The notes beneath the pieces were generated by a model. It was given only the letters and a program-made list of their open reading frames with translations, was not told the origin of the DNA and ran no database searches. Below are positions 10,435 to 19,519 of a stretch of DNA of 58,342 nucleotides, piece by piece. Location: NCBI GenBank assembly GCA_018969585.1, contig JAGWYB010000003.1:1-58342 (forward strand), written 5' to 3'. How positions within the stretch are numbered: the stretch's first letter is position 1; each line of letters opens with the position of its first letter. Both the position numbers and the translations under genes were made by a program. This DNA comes from Actinomycetales bacterium (GTDB lineage: Bacteria > Actinomycetota > Actinomycetes > Nanopelagicales > Nanopelagicaceae).

Positions 10435-11189
10435 GCGCCAGCTCCCGCCTTGAGGTTATCAATATAAGCCTGATATTCAGCAGGCGTCACCACTTTTACT
10501 GTGAAAAGCATTTGAGAGTGTTGTCTTCCGCAGAGAATGTTGCATCGTCCCGGATAGGTACCAAGTTCGTTAGCAGTAAATTCAACTTGATTTTCGACTC
10601 CAGGAATATTTTGAATCTGCATCATAAATGCTGGAACCCAGAATCCGTGAACCACATCTGAGGCGGTAATTTTGAATCGAACTTTCTCTCCTTGAGGCAT
10701 GTAGAGAGTTGGCGGCTGCGCTGGAGTTCCGGTAACCGTGGTTCCCGGCCCCGCTTCTTTATATGTAAATTGCCATGACCATTGGATCGCATTCACCGTA
10801 ACATCGTGAACGTCTGTTGCAGTTATCGGCGAAACCTCTTTGATGGCATTTTGGGCTCTTGCGGTATATCCAAAGAGAACTGCGATAATTAAGAAAGGAA
10901 TTACGGTGTACGCAATTTCAATTGGAATGTTGTACTGGAACTGTTTAGGAAACTTCTCATCTTTTTTACGATGAAAAATTGCCGGCCAGATGATCAATAT
11001 CATGGTGAATACGCCAACTAATGCGGCGGCGATCCAAGCTCCTTGCCAGAGGGTGAAAGAGTGCTGATTTACGCTCGAAACATTTCCGGTAAATCCAACT
11101 CCTCGAAACTCCTCGGAAGAGCAACCGGCGAGAAGAAATACCGAAGCGAACGAAATTAAGGCCCCGAGTACCCGTCTCTTTAAGCGCAC
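10431..11189 (-). CDS. ctaC: Cytochrome c oxidase subunit II (lipoprotein)
   Basis: Lipobox LLAGC, two TM, CuA motif [14 protein letters not shown]. Confidence 0.96.
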   Translation of the reverse strand: MRLKRRVLGALISFASVFLLAGCSSEEFRGVGFTGNVSSVNQHSFTLWQGAWIAAALVGVFTMILIIWPAIFHRKKDEKFPKQFQYNIPIEIAYTVIPFLIIAVLFGYTARAQNAIKEVSPITATDVHDVTVNAIQWSWQFTYKEAGPGTTVTGTPAQPPTLYMPQGEKVRFKITASDVVHGFWVPAFMMQIQNIPGVENQVEFTANELGTYPGRCNILCGRQHSQMLFTVKVVTPAEYQAYIDNLKAGAGA

Positions 11190-11245
11190 CCGCTAAGGAT
11201 AGTAGTCACTCGCGGTGGCGCCGATTAGGAGGTAGCGTTCCAAGG

Positions 11246-12325
11246 GTGTCCCCCATCACAAACCTAGATTTCCGAAGTGAACTTCGCCAATCCCCCAGCT
11301 CTCAGCAAGCTTTGATTGATGCTTTGGATTTGGCGGGATTAGATCCAAGAAAAATTCATCACGATTCGGCTCGTTTACGAAATGCTTTGGGGCAAGCGCG
11401 CGAGAGCATTGCTGCCGATTTAAAAATCTCACCAGCAAATATCGAATTTGTTGGTGAGTTGGGAGTTGGATTTTGGCTCGCCATAGAGGGAATGCTCCGC
11501 GCCTCTGAAAACCAATTCGTTTATTCAGCAATAGACCGGCAGTTAATCCACGCGATAGCGAGAGAACAATTATCGCGACCGGTTATGGAGCTACCGGTCG
11601 ACGAGTCGGGCGTGGTTGATTATGAATCTACCGCAATCTCAGAGGGTGCAATTCTCACCTGGCAGGCTGTCAATAGAGAGACCGGAATTACTCAGTCGCC
11701 ACCAGCTCGCAACTCGCTCAGAGTTTTCTCCGATATGACAGCAACGCTAATCCCAAGTTCGTTACCGAAAGAGTGGTGCGCTGCAATCTGGGATCCCAGA
11801 AATTTCGCTGGACCTGAAGGGCTTGCAATACTGGCGATTTCTGATGATTCAAACTCTTGGCTAAGACCACTTCCGAATATCGATAATCGAAGGAGTTTTG
11901 GATCTCATTCAAAGAGCGCGGTTATTGCAACTGCAGTGGCACTACGGGATTGGACTGCAAATCAAGCTGCGCTTGAAGAGAAGTTGTTTAAATTAAATTC
12001 ATACCTCCGCAAACTTATTCTTGAAAAAATTCCTGGAGTGCGTATCGCTGGATCAGAGATAGGCGATCCGCAGCGACTTGCTCTCGTAGTAAACGACATT
12101 GTCGCCGAGCAATTACTTCGGGAGATGGAGAAAAACCAGATACTTATTGATGCTGGCTCAGCTTGTTCCGCAGCCGCCCTATCCCCCAGCCACGTACTTT
12201 CTTCGATGGGTCTTGGTGAAGATGGTCAATTGCGATTTACCTTGAAGTCAAGTCACAACGAGGAGGCGATTGAAAATCTAGTTGCCGTACTGGAAACTGA
12301 AATCTCGAAATTACGAGCTAATTGA
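11246..12325 (+). CDS. NifS/IscS-like class V aminotransferase-fold protein lacking the PLP lysine
   Basis: C-terminal DAGSACSAAALSPSHVLSSMGL matches the IscS Cys loop; expected SxHK-xxGPxG region reads DPRNFAGPEG. Confidence 0.82.
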   Translation: MSPITNLDFRSELRQSPSSQQALIDALDLAGLDPRKIHHDSARLRNALGQARESIAADLKISPANIEFVGELGVGFWLAIEGMLRASENQFVYSAIDRQLIHAIAREQLSRPVMELPVDESGVVDYESTAISEGAILTWQAVNRETGITQSPPARNSLRVFSDMTATLIPSSLPKEWCAAIWDPRNFAGPEGLAILAISDDSNSWLRPLPNIDNRRSFGSHSKSAVIATAVALRDWTANQAALEEKLFKLNSYLRKLILEKIPGVRIAGSEIGDPQRLALVVNDIVAEQLLREMEKNQILIDAGSACSAAALSPSHVLSSMGLGEDGQLRFTLKSSHNEEAIENLVAVLETEISKLRAN

Positions 12326-12338
12326 GTGCAGAAACTTT

Positions 12339-12680
12339 TTAGTTGAAAGAGTCGCCGCAGGCGCAAGAGCCTTGAGCGTTTGGATTATCAATCGTAAAGC
12401 CTTGTTTTTGAATAGTATCCACAAAATCAATCGTTGCGCCCATTAAATAAGGAGTGCTCATCTTGTCGGTAACTACCTTAACGGTGCCAAATTCCGATAC
12501 AGAGTCGCCATCAAGCGCTCGATCGTCAAAGTAAAGTTGATAGCGAAGTCCAGAACAGCCGCCTGGCTGTACTGCTACACGTAAGCGCAGATCATCGCGA
12601 CCCTCTTGAGATAAAAGCGAGGCAACCTTCTCAGCGGCTACCTGAGTTAGAACGATGCCAGTCTTGGTATCAGTGCTCAT
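12339..12680 (-). CDS. erpA: A-type Fe-S cluster carrier (HesB/IscA/ErpA family)
   Basis: GGCSGLRYQL and GSCACGDSF conserved cysteines. Confidence 0.9.
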   Translation of the reverse strand: MSTDTKTGIVLTQVAAEKVASLLSQEGRDDLRLRVAVQPGGCSGLRYQLYFDDRALDGDSVSEFGTVKVVTDKMSTPYLMGATIDFVDTIQKQGFTIDNPNAQGSCACGDSFN

Positions 12681-12736
12681 CTCGACTCCTATCGATTCAA
12701 ATCCGAGTTTACTCTTTAGCAGAGGATAATGCTGCC

Positions 12737-13885
12737 ATGGCCAAAATTCTCTCTGAACTCCATCTATTAGGAACTGAGTCAGACCTTTCCAGCGAACGAG
12801 GAGTTTCCTGTACGGGTGATCTTCCAGAGCCTAGCGACCCTAAGATGGTTGAGCGTGCCATCGCTGCAAAAGCAAAATTGGGAGATCGCGCGCTAATACT
12901 TGGCCATCATTATCAACGCGATGAAGTAATCGAATTTGCAGACATCACAGGTGATTCATTTAAGTTAGCCCGAGCCGCCGCAGATCGAGGAGATAGTGAG
13001 TACATCGTTTTCTGCGGAGTGCATTTCATGGCAGAGAGTGCGGATATTCTCACCAGCCCAAAACAGCAAGTAATACTTCCTGATTTGGCGGCAGGCTGTT
13101 CCATGGCAGATATGGCGGCGGCAAATCAAGTTAAAGATGCCTGGAAGATATTTGAAAAATTGGGAATTGCACAACGCACAATTCCGATTACCTACATGAA
13201 CTCGAGTGCGGCTATAAAAGCATTTACTGGTGAAAATGGAGGAAGCGTCTGCACCTCATCAAATGCGGAACGGGCTATGAGATGGGCGCTTGAGAAAGGT
13301 GAGAAAGTCTTCTTTCTCCCCGACCAACATCTTGGTCGCAATACCGCTGTTCTTAGACTTGGATTTTCGTTAACGGATTGCGTCGTATGGAATCCATGGA
13401 AAGCTAATGGCGGATTGACTGATGATGAAATTCGCAGCGCAAAGATAATTCTCTGGCGGGGCCACTGTTCAGTTCATGGTCGCTTCACAATTGAGAATGT
13501 AAACGAGATGCGAAGCCGCGTGCCGGGCGTCCAAATTTTGGTACATCCAGAATGCCAATACGAGGTCGTGAGCGCTGCCGATGTTGTTGGAAGTACAGAG
13601 AGCATCATCAAAACAATCGAAAACGCCCCTCAAGGCTCATCGTGGGCGATTGGAACTGAACTCAATCTCGTTAAGCGGCTGGCGCAAGATAACCCTGAAA
13701 AACAGATCACCTTTCTGGATAAAACAGTCTGTTACTGCTCCACCATGAATCGAATTGATCTACCACATCTGGTCTGGGCGATGGAATCCCTCGTCCGCGG
13801 AAAAGTAATCAACCAGATCCAAGTTCCTGAGAAAATTGCCAAAGCGGCAAGAGTTGCGCTCGAGCGCATGCTCGCTCTACCTTAA
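12737..13885 (+). CDS. nadA: Quinolinate synthase
   Basis: LILGHHYQRDEVIEFADITGDSF, VHPECQYEVV, KTVCYCSTMNRI. Confidence 0.95.
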   Translation: MAKILSELHLLGTESDLSSERGVSCTGDLPEPSDPKMVERAIAAKAKLGDRALILGHHYQRDEVIEFADITGDSFKLARAAADRGDSEYIVFCGVHFMAESADILTSPKQQVILPDLAAGCSMADMAAANQVKDAWKIFEKLGIAQRTIPITYMNSSAAIKAFTGENGGSVCTSSNAERAMRWALEKGEKVFFLPDQHLGRNTAVLRLGFSLTDCVVWNPWKANGGLTDDEIRSAKIILWRGHCSVHGRFTIENVNEMRSRVPGVQILVHPECQYEVVSAADVVGSTESIIKTIENAPQGSSWAIGTELNLVKRLAQDNPEKQITFLDKTVCYCSTMNRIDLPHLVWAMESLVRGKVINQIQVPEKIAKAARVALERMLALP

Positions 13886-13890
13886 CTCTC

Positions 13891-14409
13891 GTGAGCGAGA
13901 AAAAGGGAAGACCGACGCCAAAGCGCAAGGAAGCTGAAAAAGAACGAGTCCTAAAACGATTAGCGCCTGCGGCAACTAAGGAAGCGAAGAAGTTACAGAA
14001 GAAGCAATCCCGTATTGCGCGCGGCGCTCAACGTGAGGCGTATATGCGCGGCGAAGAGAGCGCACTCCCTCCTCGTGATCGAGGCCCCATTCGAAAATTT
14101 GTAAGAGATTACGTGGATGCACGCAGATCCATCGGAGAGTTCTTTTTACCAGTCATCGTATTAGTTCTATTTATGACAATCGTTCCGGTGATTCAAGTTC
14201 AACTCGCAGCGATTATTTTAATGTACTCAATTCTTGGACTCTCCTTTATCGACGGCTTCTATCTGAGTAGGAAAATAAAGCGAGAAGTTGCAAAAAGATT
14301 TCCTGGTGAAAATCTAAAGGGTGTTGGCATGTACGGCTGGCTACGCTCAACACAGATTCGACGGCTGCGGGCGCCCCTTCCCAGAGTTACGCGCGGAACT
14401 AAGCTCTAA
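13891..14409 (+). CDS. DUF3043 family membrane protein
   Basis: GRPTPKRKEAE basic N-terminus, RGPIRKFVRDYVDARRSIGEFFLP, two TM. Confidence 0.85.
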   Translation: MSEKKGRPTPKRKEAEKERVLKRLAPAATKEAKKLQKKQSRIARGAQREAYMRGEESALPPRDRGPIRKFVRDYVDARRSIGEFFLPVIVLVLFMTIVPVIQVQLAAIILMYSILGLSFIDGFYLSRKIKREVAKRFPGENLKGVGMYGWLRSTQIRRLRAPLPRVTRGTKL

Positions 14410-14415
14410 ACTGAA

Positions 14416-15417
14416 CTAAGCCCTGGGTTTTGGAGATTCGGTTTTGGCCGGATCTTTTTCAGGAAGTGATCCAAGCGCTTTATCAATCTCCTTCATTGTC
14501 TCCGCGCTCAACTGAACACCGCTAGCGGCAACATTCTCTTTTATCTGCTCCGGTTTAGATGCTCCGATAATTGCACTGGAAACATTGCGATTTTGTAAGA
14601 CCCAAGCAACGGCTAGTTGTGCCATCGTTAGCCCTTCGTTTTTAGCGATCGGCTTCAAACGTTGAACTGCAGCTAAAACCTCATCTCGCATCCATCTCGA
14701 GATCATTGAGGCTCCACCCTTTTTATCAGTCGCTCGTGAGCCCGCTGGAGGTTTCTTTCCTGGTAAATACTTTCCGGTTAACGCACCTTGAGCTATTGGT
14801 GACCAAACAATTTGGCCGATGCCATTTGCTTTAGAGAGCGGAACCACTTCCTTTTCAATAACGCGCCAGAGCATGGAGTACTGGGGTTGGCTGGAAACAA
14901 ATTTATCGAATCCTCGTCGTTCTTGAATGCGTAACGCTTCCTTGATTTCTTCAGAACGCCATTCCGAGAATCCGATATAAAAAACTTTTCCTTGGCGTAT
15001 CAAGTCATCGAATGCGCTCAAGCTCTCTTCCAGGGGTGTTTCATAATCAAAGCGGTGAAATTGATATAGATCAATATGATCGGTCTGAAGTCGTTTTAGC
15101 GAAGCATGGACCGATTCCATAATATGTTTTCTAGATAGTCCGCGATCATTTTTTCCAGGACCAGTTGGCCAATAAACCTTCGTTAATAACTCGTAGGATT
15201 CGCGGCGCACGCCCTTAAGTGCTCTTCCAAGTACAGACTCGGCGCGAGTTCCAGCATAAACATCCGCGGTATCTAAAGTTGTAATTCCAAGATCTAGGGC
15301 CGTCCGGACGCATTTGATAGCTGATTTTTCTTCCACCTGAGAGCCATGAGTAAGCCAATTTCCAAAAGTAATTTCACTTACATACATTCCCGAATTGCCA
15401 AGTTTGCGATGTCTCAT
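14416..15417 (-). CDS. Aldo/keto reductase
   Basis: TLDTADVYAGTRAESVLGRAL, HIDLYQFHR, YIGFSEW. Confidence 0.92.
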   Translation of the reverse strand: MRHRKLGNSGMYVSEITFGNWLTHGSQVEEKSAIKCVRTALDLGITTLDTADVYAGTRAESVLGRALKGVRRESYELLTKVYWPTGPGKNDRGLSRKHIMESVHASLKRLQTDHIDLYQFHRFDYETPLEESLSAFDDLIRQGKVFYIGFSEWRSEEIKEALRIQERRGFDKFVSSQPQYSMLWRVIEKEVVPLSKANGIGQIVWSPIAQGALTGKYLPGKKPPAGSRATDKKGGASMISRWMRDEVLAAVQRLKPIAKNEGLTMAQLAVAWVLQNRNVSSAIIGASKPEQIKENVAASGVQLSAETMKEIDKALGSLPEKDPAKTESPKPRA

Positions 15418-15444
15418 AGGCTGTAGATTAGCGGCAAGTAGCTT

Positions 15445-16548
15445 TCACTTAACTCTTGACTCGACAAATGGCGGTTTCACTACTTCGGCCTCAAGTAACT
15501 TGCCTCTAACATCAATAGAAACCCTTGATCCAATCTGGATTTCTGGCTCAAGAAGCGCCAACGCTATTCCGCACTTGAGCGATGGCGAAAATGTTCCACT
15601 GGTTACGATTCCAGCGCGGTTTCCATTTACTTGAACTAGCATTCCTAGTCTTGGAATTCCTTTATCAATAAGGCGCAACCCTCGGAGAATTCTCTTTGGG
15701 CCAATTTCTCGTTCATTTAACAGAACTTCTCTGCCCCAGAAACTCTCTTTCTTCCAGCCGACGGCCCAGCCTGAATTTGCCTGTACTGGCGTAATCTCGA
15801 GAGAGAGTTCGTGGCCATGTAATGGATACCCCATCTCAGTTCGCAACGTATCGCGGGCACCCAGACCACAAACTCGTCCACCAAAATTCATTATCTCTTC
15901 TGAAAGTACATCCCAAATCTTTGGCGTATCCGACCAAGTGGGAAGAATTTCAAATCCATGTTCCCCCGTGTATCCGGTGCGGCAGATAATTACCTCGACC
16001 CCTTTGATCTTCGCGATTTGGAAAGACATATAAGACAAATCAATAGAGATGCCGAGTTTATCTAGGACTTTACTTGCGTCTGGACCTTGAAGTGCTAAAA
16101 CTCCGTATTTCTCGTGGCAATCAACGATCGAAATTTTTCTTGATCCAATTCCGGCCTGGAGCCGCCGTACCACCTCAGCCGTGTTTGCTGCGTTTGGAAC
16201 TAATAAAAACTCATTCGCTGATTTTCGATAGGCAATTAAGTCATCTACAACGCCACCTGTTATTTGATCACAGAGCATCGTGTATTGGGCCTGTCCATCA
16301 GTTATTTTTGTCAGGTCATTTGTTAGCGCTTCATTTAAAAAATCTAACGCTCCCTCACCAATTACTTCAGCTTTGCCGAGATGGGATACATCAAATAGAC
16401 CTACATGTTCTCTCACCGCAATATGTTCATTTACTACGCCGCCACCTGTGGTTGCTGGATATTCAATTGGCATATCCCAACCACCAAAATCTGCAAGTTT
16501 CGCACCTAGAGCGCGATGCTTCTCATGTAATGGCGAATATCGTGGCAC
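15445..16548 (-). CDS. gcvT: Glycine cleavage system T protein (aminomethyltransferase)
   Basis: SPLHEKHRALGAKLADFGGWDMPIEY, CRTGYTGEHGFEI; GTG start. Confidence 0.95.
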   Translation of the reverse strand: MPRYSPLHEKHRALGAKLADFGGWDMPIEYPATTGGGVVNEHIAVREHVGLFDVSHLGKAEVIGEGALDFLNEALTNDLTKITDGQAQYTMLCDQITGGVVDDLIAYRKSANEFLLVPNAANTAEVVRRLQAGIGSRKISIVDCHEKYGVLALQGPDASKVLDKLGISIDLSYMSFQIAKIKGVEVIICRTGYTGEHGFEILPTWSDTPKIWDVLSEEIMNFGGRVCGLGARDTLRTEMGYPLHGHELSLEITPVQANSGWAVGWKKESFWGREVLLNEREIGPKRILRGLRLIDKGIPRLGMLVQVNGNRAGIVTSGTFSPSLKCGIALALLEPEIQIGSRVSIDVRGKLLEAEVVKPPFVESRVK

Positions 16549-16565
16549 TCCAATAACCTAGCCCA
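16549..16565. promoter_or_regulatory. Compact divergent leaderless promoter between gcvT and pepA
   Basis: Top strand TAACCT (16554-16559)+6 nt+ATG 16566; bottom strand TAGGTT (16560-16555)+6 nt+GTG 16548. Confidence 0.65.
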
Positions 16566-18062
16566 ATGACCAAGATCAGCGCGAGTGAATCTCCAACATC
16601 AGATGTCATCGTTATTGGTCTGGCAAAAATTGAGGGCAAGGGTGGCGTAACCACTGCGGTTCGACCAGTAAGTTCTAATTTCAAGCTTGATGAAAACTTG
16701 CTAATAAAGACCCTCGCTGAACTCGGGGCAACCGGGGCAAAGAACGAGGTTCTAAAGATTCCTGGCGTCAACCAAAAACTACTAGTGGTGACTGGCCTGG
16801 GAGTGCACTCCGATAATTACAGCCATGAAACGCTCCGTGCAGCTGCCGGAGCAGCGGCAAGATCGCTAGCCGGAATCAAAAAAGCTACCTTCTCTCTTCC
16901 GCATAAAGATTCGATTGGATTCGCCGCGATAGCCGAGGGCGCGCTGCTTGGTTCTTATTCCTTCGATAAATTTCGCGGAAAGACAAAAAATGATCAGAAG
17001 GCACCTTTAACTGCAATCGAAATACATACTCGTTTTGGCCGAGAGAAATCTATTTTGCGTCGCGCCGAAATTCTCGCAAAAAATACCCATCTGGTTCGAG
17101 ATCTGATTAATACTCCACCTAGCCACTTAACGCCGATCTCGTTCTGTGAAGAAATTCGTTCACTTGCCAAGCAGTTTTCGTTAAAAGTTGAGATTACTTC
17201 CGATAGCCAACTAAGGAAGTTAGGTTACGGCGGAATAATTGGTGTTGGACAAGGATCCGCAAACCCGCCACGACTATTACATATTTCTTACCAACCCAAG
17301 AGCGCCAAAAAATCAATGGCATTTATCGGTAAAGGAATCACTTTTGATACTGGCGGACTCGCACTTAAACCTGCTCAAGGAATGGAGGCGATGAAATCTG
17401 ATATGAGTGGCGCGGCTGCTGTCTGCGCCGCGATTCTTGCAATTGCAGAATTAAAGTTGCCGATACGAATTGATGCTTGGGCTCCTCTCGCAGAGAATAT
17501 GGTTAGCGATAACGCAACTCGACCGAGCGATGTAATCAAAATATACGGTGGCAAGACTGTGGAAGTGCTAAATCCGGATGCAGAGGGTCGGTTAATACTC
17601 GCTGATGTGTTAGTTCGCGCAGCCGAAGTCGGCCATGCCGATAAGAAAAGAAAATTTGAAGGTTTGGTTGATGTCGCTACTCTCACCGGTGCTCAGGTAG
17701 TTGCGCTCGGAACGAGGACGAGCGCTGTCATGACTAACGACGACGCGTTTTCTAAGAAATTTTTAGCGTGCGCTGACTCAACCGGCGAATTGTTCTGGCC
17801 TATGCCACTCCCCGAAGATCTGCGAGCTTCTTTAGATTCACCTGTTGCGGATATCGCAAATATCGGTGAACGAATGGGAGGGATGTTGGTGGCAGGACTC
17901 TTTTTGAGAGATTTCGTAGCGCCAGAGACTCCTTGGCTACACCTAGATATTGCGGGACCGGCCTACAACGAGAAACATCCTCACGGATACACCCCCGTGG
18001 GCGGTACAGGTGTCGCACTTCGCACTCTCGTTGCGCTCGCAGAATTAACTGCCCGCCGCTAG
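16566..18062 (+). CDS. pepA: Leucyl aminopeptidase (M17)
   Basis: FIGKGITFDTGGLALKPAQGMEAMKSDMSGAA and NPDAEGRLILADVL. Confidence 0.95.
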   Translation: MTKISASESPTSDVIVIGLAKIEGKGGVTTAVRPVSSNFKLDENLLIKTLAELGATGAKNEVLKIPGVNQKLLVVTGLGVHSDNYSHETLRAAAGAAARSLAGIKKATFSLPHKDSIGFAAIAEGALLGSYSFDKFRGKTKNDQKAPLTAIEIHTRFGREKSILRRAEILAKNTHLVRDLINTPPSHLTPISFCEEIRSLAKQFSLKVEITSDSQLRKLGYGGIIGVGQGSANPPRLLHISYQPKSAKKSMAFIGKGITFDTGGLALKPAQGMEAMKSDMSGAAAVCAAILAIAELKLPIRIDAWAPLAENMVSDNATRPSDVIKIYGGKTVEVLNPDAEGRLILADVLVRAAEVGHADKKRKFEGLVDVATLTGAQVVALGTRTSAVMTNDDAFSKKFLACADSTGELFWPMPLPEDLRASLDSPVADIANIGERMGGMLVAGLFLRDFVAPETPWLHLDIAGPAYNEKHPHGYTPVGGTGVALRTLVALAELTARR

Positions 18063-18125
18063 TGCTGGCAGGATAGGACTACGGGCCTGGTTTGGAATCG
18101 GCAAGAGAAGAGCAGGAGAACTTAG

Positions 18126-19493
18126 TTGGCTAATTTTGATCTAGTAATCCTTGGCGGCGGCAGCGGTGGTTACGCCTGCGCTCTGCGCGCATCGCAACTT
18201 GGATTATCAGTTGTGCTTATCGAGAAAGAAAAGCTGGGCGGCACCTGCCTCCACCGCGGCTGCATCCCAACTAAAGCCCTTCTTCACTCAGGCGAAATTG
18301 CAGATAACGCAAGAGACGCCGCCGAATTTGGCGTGAAAGCTGAATTTCATTCGATTGATATGGCTGGCGTTAACTCATATAAAGATGGCGTCATCGCCCG
18401 TCTCCACAAAGGACTCCAAGGATTAGTTAAATCTCGCGGTATTACTTATGTAGAAGGACTCGGAAAGTTAGTCTCAAAAGATACGATTGAAGTTAATGGC
18501 GAGAAATATGTTGGAAAAAATATTGTTTTAGCTACAGGTTCATATGCCAAAACGCTTCCCGGGCTAGAGATTGATGGTGAGCGAATAATCACCAGCGATC
18601 ATGCACTTCACATGGAGAAAGTTCCGAAGTCGGTAATTGTGTTAGGCGGCGGAGTCATCGGATGCGAATTTGCATCAGTGTGGCGTTCATTTGGCGCAGA
18701 AGTCACGATTATCGAAGCTCTGCCTCATCTAGTAGCACTCGAGGATGAATCTTCAAGTAAGCAACTAGAGAGAGCCTTTAGAAAACGTGGCATAAATTTT
18801 GAATTGGGAACGAAGTTTAAGAGCGCAACTAAATCCAAGAAAGATGTGACAGTCACGCTAGAAGATGGCAAGACTTTTTCTGCTGAAGTATTACTCGTTG
18901 CAGTCGGTCGCGGCCCAGTATCTGAGAATCTTGGGTATGAGAACGCCGGGGTAAAAATTGAGCGTGGATATGTAATTGTCGATGAAAAATGTCGAACAAA
19001 CGTACCGGGCATTTGGGCGGTCGGAGATTTGATTCCAACTCTTCAGTTAGCGCATGTGGGCTTCGCGGAAGGAATCCTGGTCGCAGAAGAGATTGCCGGC
19101 CTTAACCCTCGACCAATTAATTACGACGGAGTTCCAAGAGTTACTTACTCGGAGCCGGAAGTTGCATCTGTTGGCTTGACTACGGCCGGCGCGAAAGCGC
19201 GCGGACTAGATGTAGTTGAATTAAATTATGATTTAGCCGGAAATGGAAAAGCCCAGATCTTGAAGACCGCTGGCTCAATTAAATTAGTAGCGCAAAAAGA
19301 TGGTCCCATTCTCGGGATACACATGGTTGGTTCTCGAGTTGGCGAACTCTTAGCTGAGGCTCAATTAATTTTTAATTGGCAAGCAGAAGCCATTGATGTT
19401 GCGCCGTTAATTCATGCCCACCCAACTCTCTCCGAGGCGATGGGAGAAGCCCACCTAGCTCTAGCTGGCAAACCACTCCATGCACATGGATAA
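18126..19493 (+). CDS. lpdA: Dihydrolipoyl dehydrogenase
   Basis: GGTCLHRGCIPTKALL redox disulfide, NAD/FAD motifs, HAHPTLSEA; TTG start. Confidence 0.95.
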   Translation: MANFDLVILGGGSGGYACALRASQLGLSVVLIEKEKLGGTCLHRGCIPTKALLHSGEIADNARDAAEFGVKAEFHSIDMAGVNSYKDGVIARLHKGLQGLVKSRGITYVEGLGKLVSKDTIEVNGEKYVGKNIVLATGSYAKTLPGLEIDGERIITSDHALHMEKVPKSVIVLGGGVIGCEFASVWRSFGAEVTIIEALPHLVALEDESSSKQLERAFRKRGINFELGTKFKSATKSKKDVTVTLEDGKTFSAEVLLVAVGRGPVSENLGYENAGVKIERGYVIVDEKCRTNVPGIWAVGDLIPTLQLAHVGFAEGILVAEEIAGLNPRPINYDGVPRVTYSEPEVASVGLTTAGAKARGLDVVELNYDLAGNGKAQILKTAGSIKLVAQKDGPILGIHMVGSRVGELLAEAQLIFNWQAEAIDVAPLIHAHPTLSEAMGEAHLALAGKPLHAHG

Positions 19494-19519
19494 TCAGATT
19501 ACGGATTGGAGAATATGAG

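Noticed and set aside
16074-16556. 160-aa top-strand ORF opposite gcvT
   Set aside because: Low-complexity Leu/His-rich translation, no family motifs, fully antisense to a confident gcvT CDS
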